In this document: in pieces, positions 44,901 to 56,455 of the stretch
Layout: each line of letters starts with the position of its first letter
Numbering within the stretch: the stretch's first letter is position 1
From: Hexactinellida sp. DTS-2022
Lineage: Eukaryota; Porifera; Hexactinellida
DNA length: 64,000 nt
Direction of reading: 5' to 3'
NCBI GenBank assembly: GCA_028753945.1
Contig: JAPNXP010000008.1
Location: 2,170,001-2,234,000, forward strand
The notes under the pieces: generated by a model
What the model was told of the DNA's origin: nothing
What the model saw: the letters and a program-made list of their open reading frames with translations, nothing else
Database searches by the model: none
Made by a program: the position numbers and the translations under genes

Positions 44901-45779
44901 CAATCTGAAAATTTATTTTTAAGTCAACTTCATTATTTTGTGTATTGACTTCTTACTACCTAATTAGTTTACTGTATAGTATAAGGTCAGTAATGGGACG
45001 AATTTTTTTGTTTCAGCGTGCTCTCACAAAAAGTTTTACAAGTCTGAGGTTAAATTTGGGGGCGCGGAGCGAGTGTAGCGACCGATTTTTGGGGTCTGGG
45101 GGGGTAACCCCCAGGAAAAAAATTGATTGCAACAAATGACATTTTTGAATGAATTATATGTATATTTACTATCCTAAATTATATTGAACATTTTATTTTT
45201 TATCCAGAGGGCACGGTAACATCCGCACCATTAATGTTTCCCCCCTTCAACTTTTACTGTGGGGCGCATGCCCCCCCTTGTTTGAGCCACTGCAAGGTAT
45301 GATTTATTAATTATAATTACATACCATGTGGGGATAATATTTGCTTTAGCCACTTTTGAATGGAAAATGTTTCAAATAAAAAATGATGGCACAATGAATG
45401 CGGGGGGATTTCATTGTCATTAATCTTTATTGATTATTTAATACACTATAGGAAATTACTTTAGATGAGGATTACAAATGATTCTATAAATTATTATTCA
45501 AATGCAACGTGCCACGTTTTTCATGCAACGTTTTTCAGTAAATTCCTGAATTTAGGGGAAATAAACATAAATCTGAAAATATGTGGGATATTATAAAATA
45601 ATAATGAGTTAATGACACTAATGAGAAATGTTTTGCAAAGTACAGCTTGGATTTGAAATGATCTTAGCTGTATGGGCTAAATTGAGTAATTGATTTACTA
45701 TGCAATATGAGCACTACGACTTGTAATTTGATATTTCTCGTACAATGTAAACAATTTGTTTACCTCCTGCACACTCTAG
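44901..45779. other. Spacer with a solo hAT-like end
   Basis: TTTGAGCCACTG near 45281-45292, preceded by GGGGCGCATGCCCCCC, looks like a hAT right terminus; its left end was not identified. GGAGCGAGTGTAGCGACC near 45067 resembles a short repeat also near 52522. No gene. Confidence 0.45.
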
Positions 45780-45936
45780 AGGACTGGAGGGCTGATAAAT
45801 ACCGATGGGTCAACCAAGGACACCACTGCAACGGAAGGAAACTTATTTAAAGAAGCACTATTTTTCAGCAGACACACCACACGGAGTCATCCAGGGTTTT
45901 CAAAGACACGCCTATCAGCTGATAAGTAACCAAAAT

Positions 45937-47291
45937 CAGGGACTTCTTTAATATAGGGACTGTAAACTTCTTTTTACGGTAAAATTAGCGTAGGCCTAAA
46001 ACAGTATTGTTACTTATTGATATCGCGTAATTCGCTAATGCTAGACACAGGAATTGTATTATTGTCGTATAGGAAGTCATATTTTGGGAGTCCAACGGTC
46101 ATATTGGTTTATCGAAAATATTTGTGGAATGTAAGTTATGCGATTTTCACACCCTTCCATATATGGTAACATTGGTAAAATCTCGAGATTGCTTAACTCA
46201 ATCCATATGAAATGTATCATTTTCGTACAGGAAATCATATTATGGGAGTCCAACGGTCATATTGGTTTATCGAAAATATTAGTGGAATGTAAGTTATGCG
46301 ATATTCACACATTTCCATATATGGTAATATTGTTAAAATCTCGAGATTACTTAACTTTATCCATATGAAATTTATTATTGGCGAATGGGGAATGGGAATT
46401 CATATTTAGGGACTCAGTTGATCACATTGATTTACCTAAGGCGTTTCCCTTAGCCTATATTATTATTTTGGCACTCTCCACAGGAGGATTGCCCCGACCC
46501 TGTTTTGTAGTTTAGCTAATTCTTATGTATCAGATATCTTTAATTATGTTGTTTATCAAAAAATCTTGATAAGTTCTTTCAAATCTATTCCTTTTTTATT
46601 CTGACAAGGCTGGATTCGGTTAACCGTTAACCGTTGCTGACATAGGTTAACGGTTAGAGATTTTATTAACCAGTTAGCCGGTCTGTTGAATAACAGCAGA
46701 GTTATTGGGAAATTAATGTATAAAGTATTAAATTTTTTAATTTTATCAGAATATGTAGACCTAAATCCATTTCTCATCACCACTTATAAATTTTATTGGA
46801 CAAATTGATTTAAATTTACCTAAAGCACGAAATGTATCAGTTAATATACTTATGCAGTTATACTTTATACACCCGAGTTTTATTCTGTAGTATAATCAAA
46901 TTTTTATATAATTGATTTATTGTATTGAGTAGGATGGGCGGTAACCGGTTAGGTAAATCAATGTGATCTACTGATTCGTAAATATGAATTCCCATTTCCC
47001 ATTCGCCAATAATAAATTTCATATGGATAAAGTTAAGTAATCTCGAGATTTTAACAATATTACCATATATGGAAAGGTGTGAAAATCGCATAACTTACAA
47101 TCCACAAATATTTTCGCTAAACCAATATGACCGTTGGACTCCCAAATATGAATTCCTATACGACAATAATACATTTCCTGTGTCTAGCATTAGCGGATTA
47201 CGCGATATCAATAAGTAACAATACTGTTGTAGGTCTACGCTAATTTGACCGTAAGACGAAGTTTACAGTCCCTATATTAAAGAAGTCCCTG
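45937..47291. mobile_element. 1.36-kb palindromic element in the MULE-like gene
   Basis: The ends CAGGGACTTCTTTAATATAG and CTATATTAAAGAAGTCCCTG are perfectly inverted. Arms extend about 350 bp to the right end and about 500 bp on the left, where a ~158-bp stretch is tandemly duplicated (TCGTATAGGAAGTCAT near 46065, TCGTACAGGAAATCAT near 46223). The flanks CCAAAAT (45930-45936, 47292-47298) form a 7-bp TSD. Removal rejoins the MULE frame exactly. No ORF supports autonomy. The loop holds ACGGTTAACCG-type inverted words near 46616-46645. Confidence 0.88.
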
Positions 47292-48630
47292 CCAAAATAT
47301 AACCCTCAATCACTACATTGGAGATGAGAAGCTTGCGGTAGATTTTTGTCATCGAAACATAAAAGATAATGATATCAGCCATCATTTTCTACAAGCGGTA
47401 CCATCTAGCGTGAATTCTATTAGAGAATTGTGCAAGTCAAATAAAACTAATCTGGTGTATAAACGTTCAGTATCGTCATTGAATTTAACCCAGAAAATGC
47501 AGCAGTACAGATTCATTGGAATATGAAACAGCTCCATAATCACTGATATAAGCACCTTTGCCAGACACTTATCTCTCAAGATATGCTCTACAATATTCAT
47601 GAGCAGGCATATGATTCTCCAGGCTTCGTATGGAAGATCACTACATTTCCTGACCTTGTTTTGAGCTGTGGTCTAAAGGTAAGTAATTATCAAATATAGT
47701 AATGACATTTGTAAACTTTTATTACACATATAGATCTTATTCTTTTTTCTATTTCAGGAACTTTTAGATTTAGCTGATCGAGTGCTTAGATGATTGGCAA
47801 TTATTGTCGTCAACTCGGGTACTTCTACTTGTCACCGTTTATCTTCCACCATACAATATTCGAGGAGAAGCCATGAATTACGGCTATGTTCCAATTCCAC
47901 GAAAGGAAGTATACAGAGGCGCATATAGAGATGTTTAAGGAATGTGTCAAACGGATTCCAGCATTAAAGAAGACGAAATCCCAAATGGTGATTGATACAG
48001 AGAGAGCAATTGTAAAGGTTGTTAAAGCTGAGATGAACAATATTCCAGTAGTACACAGTTGGAATCACATATTCCAGGAATAAGCGGAAAGTTATCTAAA
48101 AATTCCTAAAATTCTTGGTGGGCGAGACCTGTCAATTATCGGTTGTACTTATTACAACTATGGGACCTAGTTGTAAATTTGGGAGGGGGGCGCCCCCACC
48201 CTGCCCCCCCACTTTTCCGCCCATGATTCCAGGATATTCGGCTATGGTTGAAAAAGCACGGAGCTCCCTCAGAAGACATTTCTCATTATTCGGATAACTT
48301 GCTTGAGTTGTTTCACTCTGAATCAAAAATTCAGTATGAGCAACAACTAGTTGTTATTAGTGAGAAGTGGGATGGAGCTTTCCAAACTATTATCAGAAGG
48401 AGATACATCCTGATGTTCCATTATCTATTGGATTGTTGGCTCTGGAAAGGCTGCACATATATAATCCATACAGTGGAGTGACGAATAACCAATCTGAGGG
48501 ACTTAACAGAGTTATCAAAGACCTACAGGATTGGAAAGAAGCTCCAGTTGATTGTGTATTGCTGTCAGTGTACCAACTCCAGGCATTTTATCTAAACGAA
48601 ATACGGGGAAGGGGTTGCAGGCATTGGAGA

Positions 48631-49224
48631 CAGGGAATGATAGGTTCACGAACGGCTGAATTGCGCAATTCAGTTCATCTTAAATTGACGCACGTTCAGT
48701 TCGTTCAAAGTTCACCTCCTAACTTCAGCTCCACTAGCGTTCGTTCAGTTCATTCACGGGTTAACCCGCGTTCGTTCAATCCGTTCAATCCGTTCAATTA
48801 AGTTCGTTCAGTTTGTTCAGTTCGTTCAATTCGTTTTGTCAGTTCGTTCAGTGTAGAGTGAGTGGGTCGAACTATTCCGTTTATGATAGACTGTTTGATC
48901 CTCCAAGCTGTTATTGAAGTTCAGGTTGAGAAGCTAGAATCTAAGCTAAGAGACATGAGTCCACTAGGGATGTCCGAAATTAGCACTTTTGCAGTCACCT
49001 ATTATATTTAATGTATCTATATTTATAATTTATCTTTATTCAGTTTAGTTAGTTCAGTTCAGTTCGTTCAACCCGTTCAATTCGTTCAATTCAGTTCGTT
49101 CAAATTGCCGTTCAGAAACCGTTGGCGTTCGTTCAGTTCGTTCACCGTGAATGTCTTAAAAGCCCTGCGTTCAGTTCGTTCAGTTCAAGTTCAATAAGTT
49201 CGTTCGTGAACCTTTCATTCCCTG
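48631..49224. mobile_element. 594-bp hAT-type element filled with GTTCGTTCA repeats
   Basis: The ends CAGGGAATGATAGGTTCACG and GTGAACCTTTCATTCCCTG are inverted with few mismatches. A perfect 8-bp TSD, ATTGGAGA, lies at 48623-48630 and 49225-49232. GTTCGTTCAGTTC-type words are dense near both ends (about 48700-48855 and 49040-49205), with unrelated sequence between. It is non-coding. Confidence 0.93.
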
Positions 49225-49669
49225 ATTGGAGAATACCACCTCAAATCGGTATATGCCAACATTCAACCCCGTCAAGGTTTGGTTGATTACATTCCAACCA
49301 ATACTCCTGATAAAGTCGTCGGGAGGATCAAGAATGGAAAAAGAAACATCACACAGATTGAAGAGTTACTCACAAAGTACCACCAAATGATCTACCAATC
49401 CGATCAGTGACTATTCATGCAAGAGCACAACAACTATCGGCATTCAATCAGATAAGTTATGATCCCAAGCTACAAGTTTTACTCAGAAAGGTTCTTCTGG
49501 TGTTCCACGTGTGGTGACCGTTTCCCCCAAAGAAAGTTGTAGCTGTCCTTCTACAAACGGATGCTACCACTTACTGGCGGTCAAACTCAGTCTGAGAGTA
49601 CAATCTACAAACTCATCTAGTACTCGAAATTTGAAGCGCCTACGAACAAACACACGGCCTACAAAAGAT

Positions 49670-50860
49670 AATAGAAGTGGGCCTCATACAGCTCATTTGA
49701 ATTTGAATGACCCTGCCATTCAGCTGTGAGGGTAAGGATAAGAGTGTTGACCCAATTTTCTACCTGACCTACAGTTGCTCCTTTTCCCTGACATTGGGCA
49801 TGGATGGGACTAGTAGCCTGCAGAATCTTTTGAATTACTCTGAGGCAGAAGTAGTTCTTGAAAGTCTCGAGGTTCCGGAGAAAGGAGTCAGCTTTCTCTC
49901 TATTGTTGACAGGTTCAGTATAATGTTCCTTGATAGACTCGAGAAATTCGAGAATTTTGTGGTAGTGAACTAGAAAAGTATCAACAGCGGGCAACTTCAT
50001 AACCCACCGGGTTGTGCATTAGGCGCGCAGCATGTGGTTGTCTTTTGGGAATGACAAGTCATCATAGGAAACAAAGTTTACAATGCTTATAAATCTGTCC
50101 CACTTCTTAGGCATAGGCGTAGCACGCGGTCTGGCCATAGCCGGACCAGTTTTCATTTATTCTACTATATTATATAGGAGGGTCCGGTTTTGGCCGGATA
50201 ACTTTAACTGTTTGGCCAGAGAGTTTTCAGAGCCGTGCTACGCCCGAGTTTAGGGAGTTCTTAATGAATTGAACCACAGCGTGCATAAGTTCCAGATCGA
50301 TTGCTACTTCTGGAATGGCTTTCAAGGAATCTTGGACAACCAAATTGAGCTGATGTCCAAAGCATTATAGGTAAAGGGCTTTAGGATTTTCTGTCAAAAC
50401 CTTAGCTTGCAAACCGTTTTCTCTGCCAGACATATTAGATGCCCCGTCGTAACCCTGACCCCGAATACCAGAGAAAGGAAGCCCAAAGCTCTGCAAAGAA
50501 TCTTTAACTAGTTTGAGCATTGTATTAACATCAGTCCTGGATGTCTGATGAAATCCAATAAACACCTCTTCGCTCTCCATGTCTTTGTTGCAGAAACGCA
50601 CGCATATCGCAACTTGTTCAATTCTGATGTTGTCTGTAGTTTCATCGATAATGATAGAAAACACTGGTTCTTTTGACAGGCCTACAGACTCAGCTCGAAT
50701 TCTTGCAATGAGACTTCTCAGGAGAGCGTGGTCCAGATCTTTCAAAATTTCATTATGTATTTTTGGCGACAAGAACTTCTGCTTTGATTCTGACTCCAAG
50801 TACTTCTTTACTTTAGGATACTTGAGGATAAACAGTTCTCAATGTTCCCGATCGCAAAAG
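49670..50860 (-). pseudogene. hAT transposase (DUF4371), copy 3, split by a 138-bp element
   Basis: Read on minus from about 50860: REH, a stop, ELFILKYPKVKKYLESESKQ, FLSPKIHNEILKDL, FSIIIDETTD near 50660 (first D region), IRGQGYDGASNMSGRENGLQ near 50450-50395 (canonical hAT motif), then CFGHQLNLVVQDSL near 50355 and FIKNSL before the insert at 50112-50249. Beyond the insert come KKWDRFISIVN, CTTRWVM near 50015 (a TRW motif), and a helical segment to 49659. The C-terminal dimerisation part is absent. A stop sits near 50030. ATG 50799 is only an internal methionine; the frame continues upstream. Confidence 0.85.
50112..50249. mobile_element. 138-bp element with 5-bp TSD in hAT copy 3
   Basis: The ends CATAGGCGTAGCACG and CGTGCTACGCCCGAGT are inverted, flanked by TTAGG (50107-50111, 50250-50254). 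The interior contains GGCCATAGCCGGACC and GGGTCCGGTTTTGGCCGG as inverted words. Removing it rejoins the hAT frame between KNSL and the downstream KKWDRF segment. It belongs with 39356-39715. Confidence 0.82.
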
Positions 50861-50864
50861 AACG

Positions 50865-51827
50865 TCGGCAAGGAAAAAGATCATAGCTAGTGAGATGGTT
50901 TCAGTTCACTGCATTTGTCGTCTGCCTGAGATGAAGAAAGTACCAATGATACAATGCTTTCTTTGAAAATTGTGGTACCATGGTAAACACTGCCTGAAGG
51001 TAATATATGATTCCTGGCTACCTGGATGTAAAGAGCTCATTAGAATGACATTTCAACTCGCGAAATGAAATTTTCCACGAAGCTTGGAACTATTTATGGA
51101 AGTAAAAGCCATATCCCATATTTTAGTCATTTAATGGGATGTCCCGCCACTATCCCGCCCGTCCCGGGTTATATCAACCACCTACTTTGCCTTTATAATG
51201 CTAGCTCCTTGCTTAATTATATTCTTGACTCATGCAACTCTTGTTCTGCTCCCCGATGGTGTACTGGATACTATAGTGATCTAGTGGTGTTGCAGGATTC
51301 ACATTCCTTCTGGGGCGCAAGACATCGTTCATAAGTGGAAAGTTTCAGAATATATCGTGTGTTTGCGCCCACGACTTTGGCGGCAGTATATATACTATCC
51401 TACAAAGTTGTTAATTGTATTGAAATCGCATATTTATCTGAGAATTTGCAAATTAAATACAGAACATTTTGTATAAAAGTAAATATACAATTTGTTAGGG
51501 GGATATTACATTGGGAAAAATATTAGCCTAAATATAAGATTCAATAATAAGTCAAAAATAACTACGTTTATATTCTAGGTAAAACGCCTCGTTCATGCCT
51601 TACAACTTAAGCTGCGTTCAAAAACGTTGAGTTTTGGAAAATCGGACTAATGGGAGTTAAATAGAACGAATAGAAAAATTGAATTAGTAATTAATTAATA
51701 ACATAAGCGTAAACGATTCCGGGCCGGCAAGTGTTTCGCCCCGGGATAAATCTATCGAAATTCGGCTATTTTTAGCTGGTGTTTCGTTTCTAAACTCGTT
51801 TGAGCAAATTTCCAGCATCTTTGGACC
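50865..51827. other. Spacer
   Basis: No recognised gene. CCGCCACTATCCCGCCCGTC near 51136 and CGGGCCGGCAAG near 51719 look like C/G-rich element fragments, but neither has a partner. Confidence 0.45.
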
Positions 51828-51951
51828 CAGTGTTCCCTCTAATTTTCGGAGGTGCAGGAAGTCTGACGGGGGTGTTTAGCAAAGTTCCGGAGGTGCAAAC
51901 AGTTCCAATAGATATTTTCGGGGGAAGCACTTTTGAAACGAAATAAATATA

Positions 51952-51988
51952 ACACGAGTCTTTAGGTCTTGGTCGCTTTGCGACAGGA
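51952..51988 (-). repeat. GCGAAGC-type hairpin block, copy 4 (partial)
   Basis: Read on minus: GTCGC-AAA-GCGAC, CAAGACCTAAAGACTCGTGT. Only the last two parts of the block are present. Confidence 0.65.
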
Positions 51989-52750
51989 ACGTTACCAGGA
52001 TTTTCATCTAGGAGGGACATAGAAATTGCTATGGGGGGGCAAACATTCTATTGGTGTTAGATCTAGCAATTGAAGTTACCAACAACTAGGCGATGAGATG
52101 AACTTTTCTAGTTTAATGTTCTCAAAAGTATGAAAGGTTTCCTCGAAAAATCAATACATTAACAAGCATCTTGCAATCACAACAATAATACAGGAAAAAA
52201 CTACAAGCTACATATAATGATAGCTAAAAGTCAATTTTGTTAGGGCAATAGGACTAAATTATTAGATGTATTGGGTTTGTAAGACAGATGATTAGAAGTT
52301 AGAACCAAAATTGCCAAAATAACTAAGAATATCCTATAGGCGCAACTAGATAAGTAACAGTCCATTCCTGTCAACCGTACAGGGTTTTTTCGTTCCTAAG
52401 TGATTCTTTTGATTTACGTATGTCAAACTTAATAAGAATAAATAACATGATCGTATATCTTATACTATGCTTCAGTTAGTGTAATTCGTATCAGTATAAA
52501 TGTAGATTTACATTTTATTGGAGCGAGCGGAACGAGCGAGAAAAACATTTGGGGTGTCCACGGATCTTGGCCAATGTACAGGGGAAATTGGAGACTCGTA
52601 AAGCGAATAAACTCAAATGTTTTGGACAGTTTGAACTCATTAAATTGAATTCAATGGATTAGAGCAATTCAATACTTACAAAATGTTTACTTGGGGGGGC
52701 ATTGCCCTGGGCAAGGATTTTACCAGGAAGGGCACTCATCGTAGTGACGT

Positions 52751-52806
52751 CCCTGCTTCGCGACGATCGGTGGTTCGCCCCTCATGTTACCGACCGCTAT
52801 GCGGCC
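52751..52806 (-). repeat. GCGAAGC-type hairpin block, copy 5
   Basis: Read on minus: GGCCGC-ATA-GCGGTC, GTAACATGAGGGGCGAACCA, CCGATC, GTCGC-GAA-GC. It is more diverged than copy 3. It is followed on minus by neither a CGAG nor a CTCG stem, so the end is lost. Confidence 0.6.
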
Positions 52807-52844
52807 TTACTTATCGCTCTTTCTCAATGGGAAATGGGAGAAAG

Positions 52845-53429
52845 CAGTGGCGTCGTGCTTGAATACATTCTGGGGGCAGTGGCGTATCTAGGATTTTGAA
52901 ACTGGGGGGGCAAAGGAGGGGCAAGACCAAATCCTGGGGGGGCTTATAAGTTTGATCTAAAATGAGAGAGAAAAATTTTGCTTATATGGAGCTGAGTTAC
53001 GGGTAACTGAAGTGGTTTAAATTTATGTCTAAATTTGATTTCTGAGGTTGTGGGTGTTTTTGAATTCAAATATCCTTATATGGAGGTTCAGTTAACAGTA
53101 ACTGAGCTCCATATAAGTAATCCGTATAATAAAATATGTGTAATTAAGGGAGAAAATTTCTATTTATACGAAATAGTAATTTTCAACGGTAAATTATTAT
53201 TAGTCAAGTGAATCCTAAAAAAGTGGGGGGGCAAATGGGGGGCAAGCAAAAAAACTGGGGGGGCGGTCGCCCCCCCTAGCCCCCCCCTAGAAACGCCACT
53301 GTCTGGGGGGTACAGAGTGTCGTAGTTTGCGACCAGATCAATGTATTCGGGACAAGCCTCTAAAAATGGGGGGCACAGGTAATTTGGGGGGCCCGGGTCC
53401 CCCAGGGTCATTAGAGCACGACGCCACTT
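52845..53429. mobile_element. hAT-type element, second-level insert
   Basis: The ends CAGTGGCGTCGTGCTTGAAT and AGAGCACGACGCCACTT are inverted. A perfect 8-bp TSD, GGAGAAAG, lies at 52837-52844 and 53430-53437. GGGGGGCACAGGTAATTTGG and GACCAGATCAA are shared with the 158-bp relative at 42425. A third element is nested inside. Confidence 0.9.
52877..53301. mobile_element. 425-bp hAT-type element, third-level insert
   Basis: The ends CAGTGGCGTATCTAGGA and CCTAGAAACGCCACTG are inverted. A perfect 8-bp TSD, TCTGGGGG, lies at 52869-52876 and 53302-53309. Near the ends are ACTGGGGGGGC runs. The middle has GGAGCTGAGTTACGGGTAAC and an inverse near 53090-53120. Confidence 0.9.
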
Positions 53430-54562
53430 GGAGAAAGCCACCATGGAGGAGATTACAGTATATACATCCCTTTCTACCAATTTCCATAGTTTTAACTTGT
53501 TTACCTAAAATAGCCGTTGAAAGCTAGCTTCTAGGTTGATTTTGAATTTTTATCAATTTGTTTACGTATTTGTGTAAACTACAACAACAATTATTAATAT
53601 TAGAAAATAATAAATGCCTGATTCGAAATGAGTATACTTGTTTACGTATTATAGCGTTTTGGAAGTTAGTTTTTATCTCAACTACACAAGTAAATGCTTT
53701 TTCTATTCTCCCATCACTTAAATACATTCCAGGCAAACATACAAACAAACAAATTATACAAACACACAACCATCGAGTATTTATTATTATTGATTTTGAG
53801 TAGAAGAAGAAATATTTATACCAAATTGGTTGTCTTATTGCCCTCTAATTTTCGGGGACCTTAATAAAATACGACTTTATTCAGTGGGTCTGGGCAAAAA
53901 ATGCTATTTTTCTGGGGATCCCCCGAAAAAACCCTTAGTGGGAACACTGTTTGGACCCACTGATAAAATAGCTGGAAAATTCTTCATACGTTTATTTCAA
54001 ACGAACCTATTTGGTTCGGGTGAACATATTTAGACTAAGTCATAGCCTACTATACATAAGGCATCACAGTAACTTCTGGATTTTGGACCAGGGATGTCGT
54101 TGTCGACCTAACTATTTTATTACAAAATAAATCGATATATGGTTTTAATAGGTTAATGTAGGGTACAATAACGTATTCTAGATAGTGAAAGGCAAAAAAC
54201 TACTATTTTAATCTACTTTTGATATTTGTATTATTTAAATTTTAGTCAACCCATAAATGTTTATTACAGTCTGTATATATATTATATATAAAGTACACGT
54301 TTGGGCAGGTTAAAAAGGTCACTATATATCCGATGTGTCTCTAAATCTGAAGTACCTCCAAATATGCATTATATACTTTCTATCCCAAATTTATCCATAT
54401 TTTAATATTGTGCAACACTCTTTTGATTACGAACCAATCACAATTGAGGAGGTATAAACAGTGGTGCTCATATTACATTATTAAAAATTTGGCTACACAG
54501 AAATGGAATTAACCAAATCCGCTTATAACTGAGTGATTTAAATCCCATATACCCTCTAAGCT

Positions 54563-54664
54563 ATTGATTTACTCCTGTTATAACGAACTCCGGTTATAAC
54601 AAACTCTGCTTATAACGAAATGAAACCACGGTCCCGAGCACTTCGTTATAACGGGAGTTGACTG
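54563..54664. repeat. Tigger-type remnant
   Basis: ACTCCTGTTATAACGAACTC on the left is inverted in CGTTATAACGGGAGTTGACTG on the right, followed by TA. The left CAGT is missing. Confidence 0.6.
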
Positions 54665-54665
54665 T

Positions 54666-55629
54666 ACTTCATATCCCATTATACTCCTGAGATTGGGAAT
54701 TACTAGTTTTAACTCCACGTGTATATTGGGAAGATTTCTAAGCATTTTGTTAATAACTTGTTATAGTGTCATCGAAAGCAAATGATATAATTTAAAAGTA
54801 AAGTATGGGAGCGGGGTATAAAAATGATTGGGTATAAATATGATGATATGCAATGTACTAGTACCTGTATTTGGATAATAAGCATCTAAATTATATGACG
54901 GATTTTAATGTTTGTCATCAGACTGTCAAAAAACTTGTTATTGAGGACTGCTTCGTCAAGCAGCCAGCTAAGGTCTCATGAGAATTACTATGTTTCCGTT
55001 CCAAGAATGGTCTCTTCGCTCCTGCATCAAGCTCCTTTAAAATTTCGTATTATTCAGCAAAAGAAAATCGCTTTCTTTGCCACCTACGCTCGAATCCATG
55101 ACGATGATAGAGAAATGACATTGTACATACTAATGGCTTTAAATACGTTTTCATTTTGATAAGAAGCCAACAGTTGATTCAAAACAGGGAAAATTTTAAT
55201 TGGTTAATATTTAGATCAATCAAAACTCAATTATTCACTAATTAAACAAATTTAGACCAAAGCTGCTGATATGTACAATACGCATTTCTGCAGTGCAACA
55301 TTTCTGCATTCCAAAGTCGTAATTTTCGATAGAATATCCGATAGAATTACTTATTAGCGATTTGTCGCTAAAGCCGATGTCGTTAAATCCAATGTTTACT
55401 CGAAAGAATTTCTCCCATTAATTTCAGATCTAGCATTGCATTCAAGCAGTATACGTATTCATTGCCGGCGCCACGTATTATGAGGTGTGGGTGTAGTGGG
55501 TGTCCACTGTATAGTCTAGTGGGTGTCACTGTACAAGCACCGCTTCATTTCCTTGAGGCAGTGGGTGTCCGGACACCCAGGACACCCCTGGTGGCGCGCC
55601 GATCCTGGTATTATTTCCTCACGATTACA
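54666..55629. other. Leader region of P copy C without a recognised gene
   Basis: An open frame at 54908-55159 (MFVIRLSKNLLLRTASSSSQ...) has no motif I know. GTGGGTGTCC recurs four times near 55494-55575, bounded by CCGGCGCCAC (55468) and GTGGCGCGCCGAT (55593), possibly a small hAT-type element; no TSD was found. Confidence 0.45.
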
Positions 55630-56455
55630 ATGCCCAGCCGCTGTTCAGTTCCCGGATGTAGAAGCAATTATGATGACGAGCGAATCCCAGTTTTCAAGAT
55701 GCCACACAAACCATACGAACTTCGACACGCTTTGATTCGAGCAGTCCACAGAGATGATATTCATGAACTCAAGACTGTGCACGTTTGTTCAAGCATTTTA
55801 AGGAAGAAGAAATTGAACGCACCTATAAGGTACCGAATGGCGATGGGACATATCGAGAGATGCCACGAAAGTACCTAAAGCTTAAAGAAGGCGCTGTACC
55901 ATCCATGCTACCCGGATGCCCGAATTATTGTTCTACATAAACTACCAACAAACGTAGTCGACTTTCTATTGAATCTAAAGAAGAAGAGCTCTTCTCACAA
56001 GCATTACATCTTAGCCTGAAATCGAATATTGATGGAATGAGAGGTTTATATTGAACAGTTCCCAGGATTTGCAAGATAAGTCATATTTGTATCCCAATCC
56101 GAATTCTTTGATTTTTATGCGCCCTCGTTTAGATAATAACAAAATTCTAGTTAATATTTCTTTGACAGTAGAAATTGATTTATTCGTAAGAGCATATCGT
56201 AATGGCAAAATTTTCCCGCTCTCACGAATTTTTGTGATCGACACACGTAAACTTGAAACTTTATTAGATGAAATTTCAGTTATCTCTGATAGTTCGGAAA
56301 CGTCTATTGTCTGTACTTATAATGATTCTCATATTGCGTCTGCAGGAATTCATATACAACAAGTAATCCATATATCAGTTATAAAAACTCAGATGAAGAG
56401 TTCCACAATTCTCCGGAAATTTCAAAACTTCAATTTATTCATTGCCAACTGCTAA
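55630..56455 (+). pseudogene. P copy C: THAP domain and N-terminal linker
   Basis: ATG 55630 starts a THAP zinc finger: MPSRCSVPGCRSNYDDERIP, VFKMPHKPYELRHALIRAVH, then VCS near 55785. A one-base deletion hides the C-x-x-H partner (KHFKEEEIERTY in the next frame), followed by VPNGDGTYREMPRKY and GAVPSMLPGCPNYC near 55890-55935. A stop follows, and the linker frame resumes with KRSRLSIESKEEELFSQALH. FMRPRLDNNKILVNISLTVE at 56117-56175 equals the LPRLEKSRISIEAS segment of copy A. This is the best-preserved THAP start of the three P copies. The upstream open frame to 55462 is not part of it, since THAP domains begin at or near the initiator Met. Confidence 0.88.

Larger units (their letters stand above)
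45780..49670 (+). pseudogene. MULE-like transposase gene, split by two elements
   Basis: Seen in order: DWRADKYRWVNQG near 45784; KKHYFSADTPHGV and FQRHAYQLISN up to 45936; then, after removing 45937-47291, NITLNHYIGDEKLAVDFCHR from about 47299. LCKSNKTNLVYK, NPENAAVQIHWNMKQLHNH and QAYDSPGFVWKITTFPDLVL follow. A likely 79-nt intron lies at 47679-47757 (GTAAGT...TTTCAG). Then ELLDLADRVLR, SPFIFHHTIFEEKP, MVIDTERAIVKVV (a catalytic D/E region) and SWNHIF (the C/H position) near 48055, WLKKHGAPSEDISHYSDNL near 48245, and NQSEGLNRVIKDLQDWKEAP near 48490. GEYHLKSVYANIQPRQGLVD resumes after the second insert. It ends in cysteine-containing sequence near 49500. Stops and frameshifts are numerous. 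A GC-rich patch near 48180-48225 may be a third small insert. Confidence 0.75.
51828..53949. mobile_element. 2.1-kb hAT-type element hosting two nested elements
   Basis: The ends CAGTGTTCCCTCTAATTTTC and TTAGTGGGAACACTG are inverted. A perfect 8-bp TSD, TTTGGACC, lies at 51820-51827 and 53950-53957. A second CCCTCTAATTTTCGG copy lies near 53840. It has no transposase ORF. It contains two minus-strand hairpin blocks (51952, 52751) and the element at 52845-53429. Confidence 0.85.

Noticed and set aside
46138-47091. Matching open frames MRFSHPSIYGNI... and MRFSHLSIYGNI... on opposite strands
   Set aside because: They are the two inverted arms of the 45937-47291 palindrome, so the similarity is structural and not two genes.
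52702-52899. 65-codon open frame overlapping a hairpin block
   Set aside because: It runs across an element boundary at 52845 and inside a structured repeat, so it is a chance frame.
54908-55159. 83-codon open frame in the P copy C leader
   Set aside because: No recognisable motif and no relation to the P gene; kept only as part of the leader description.
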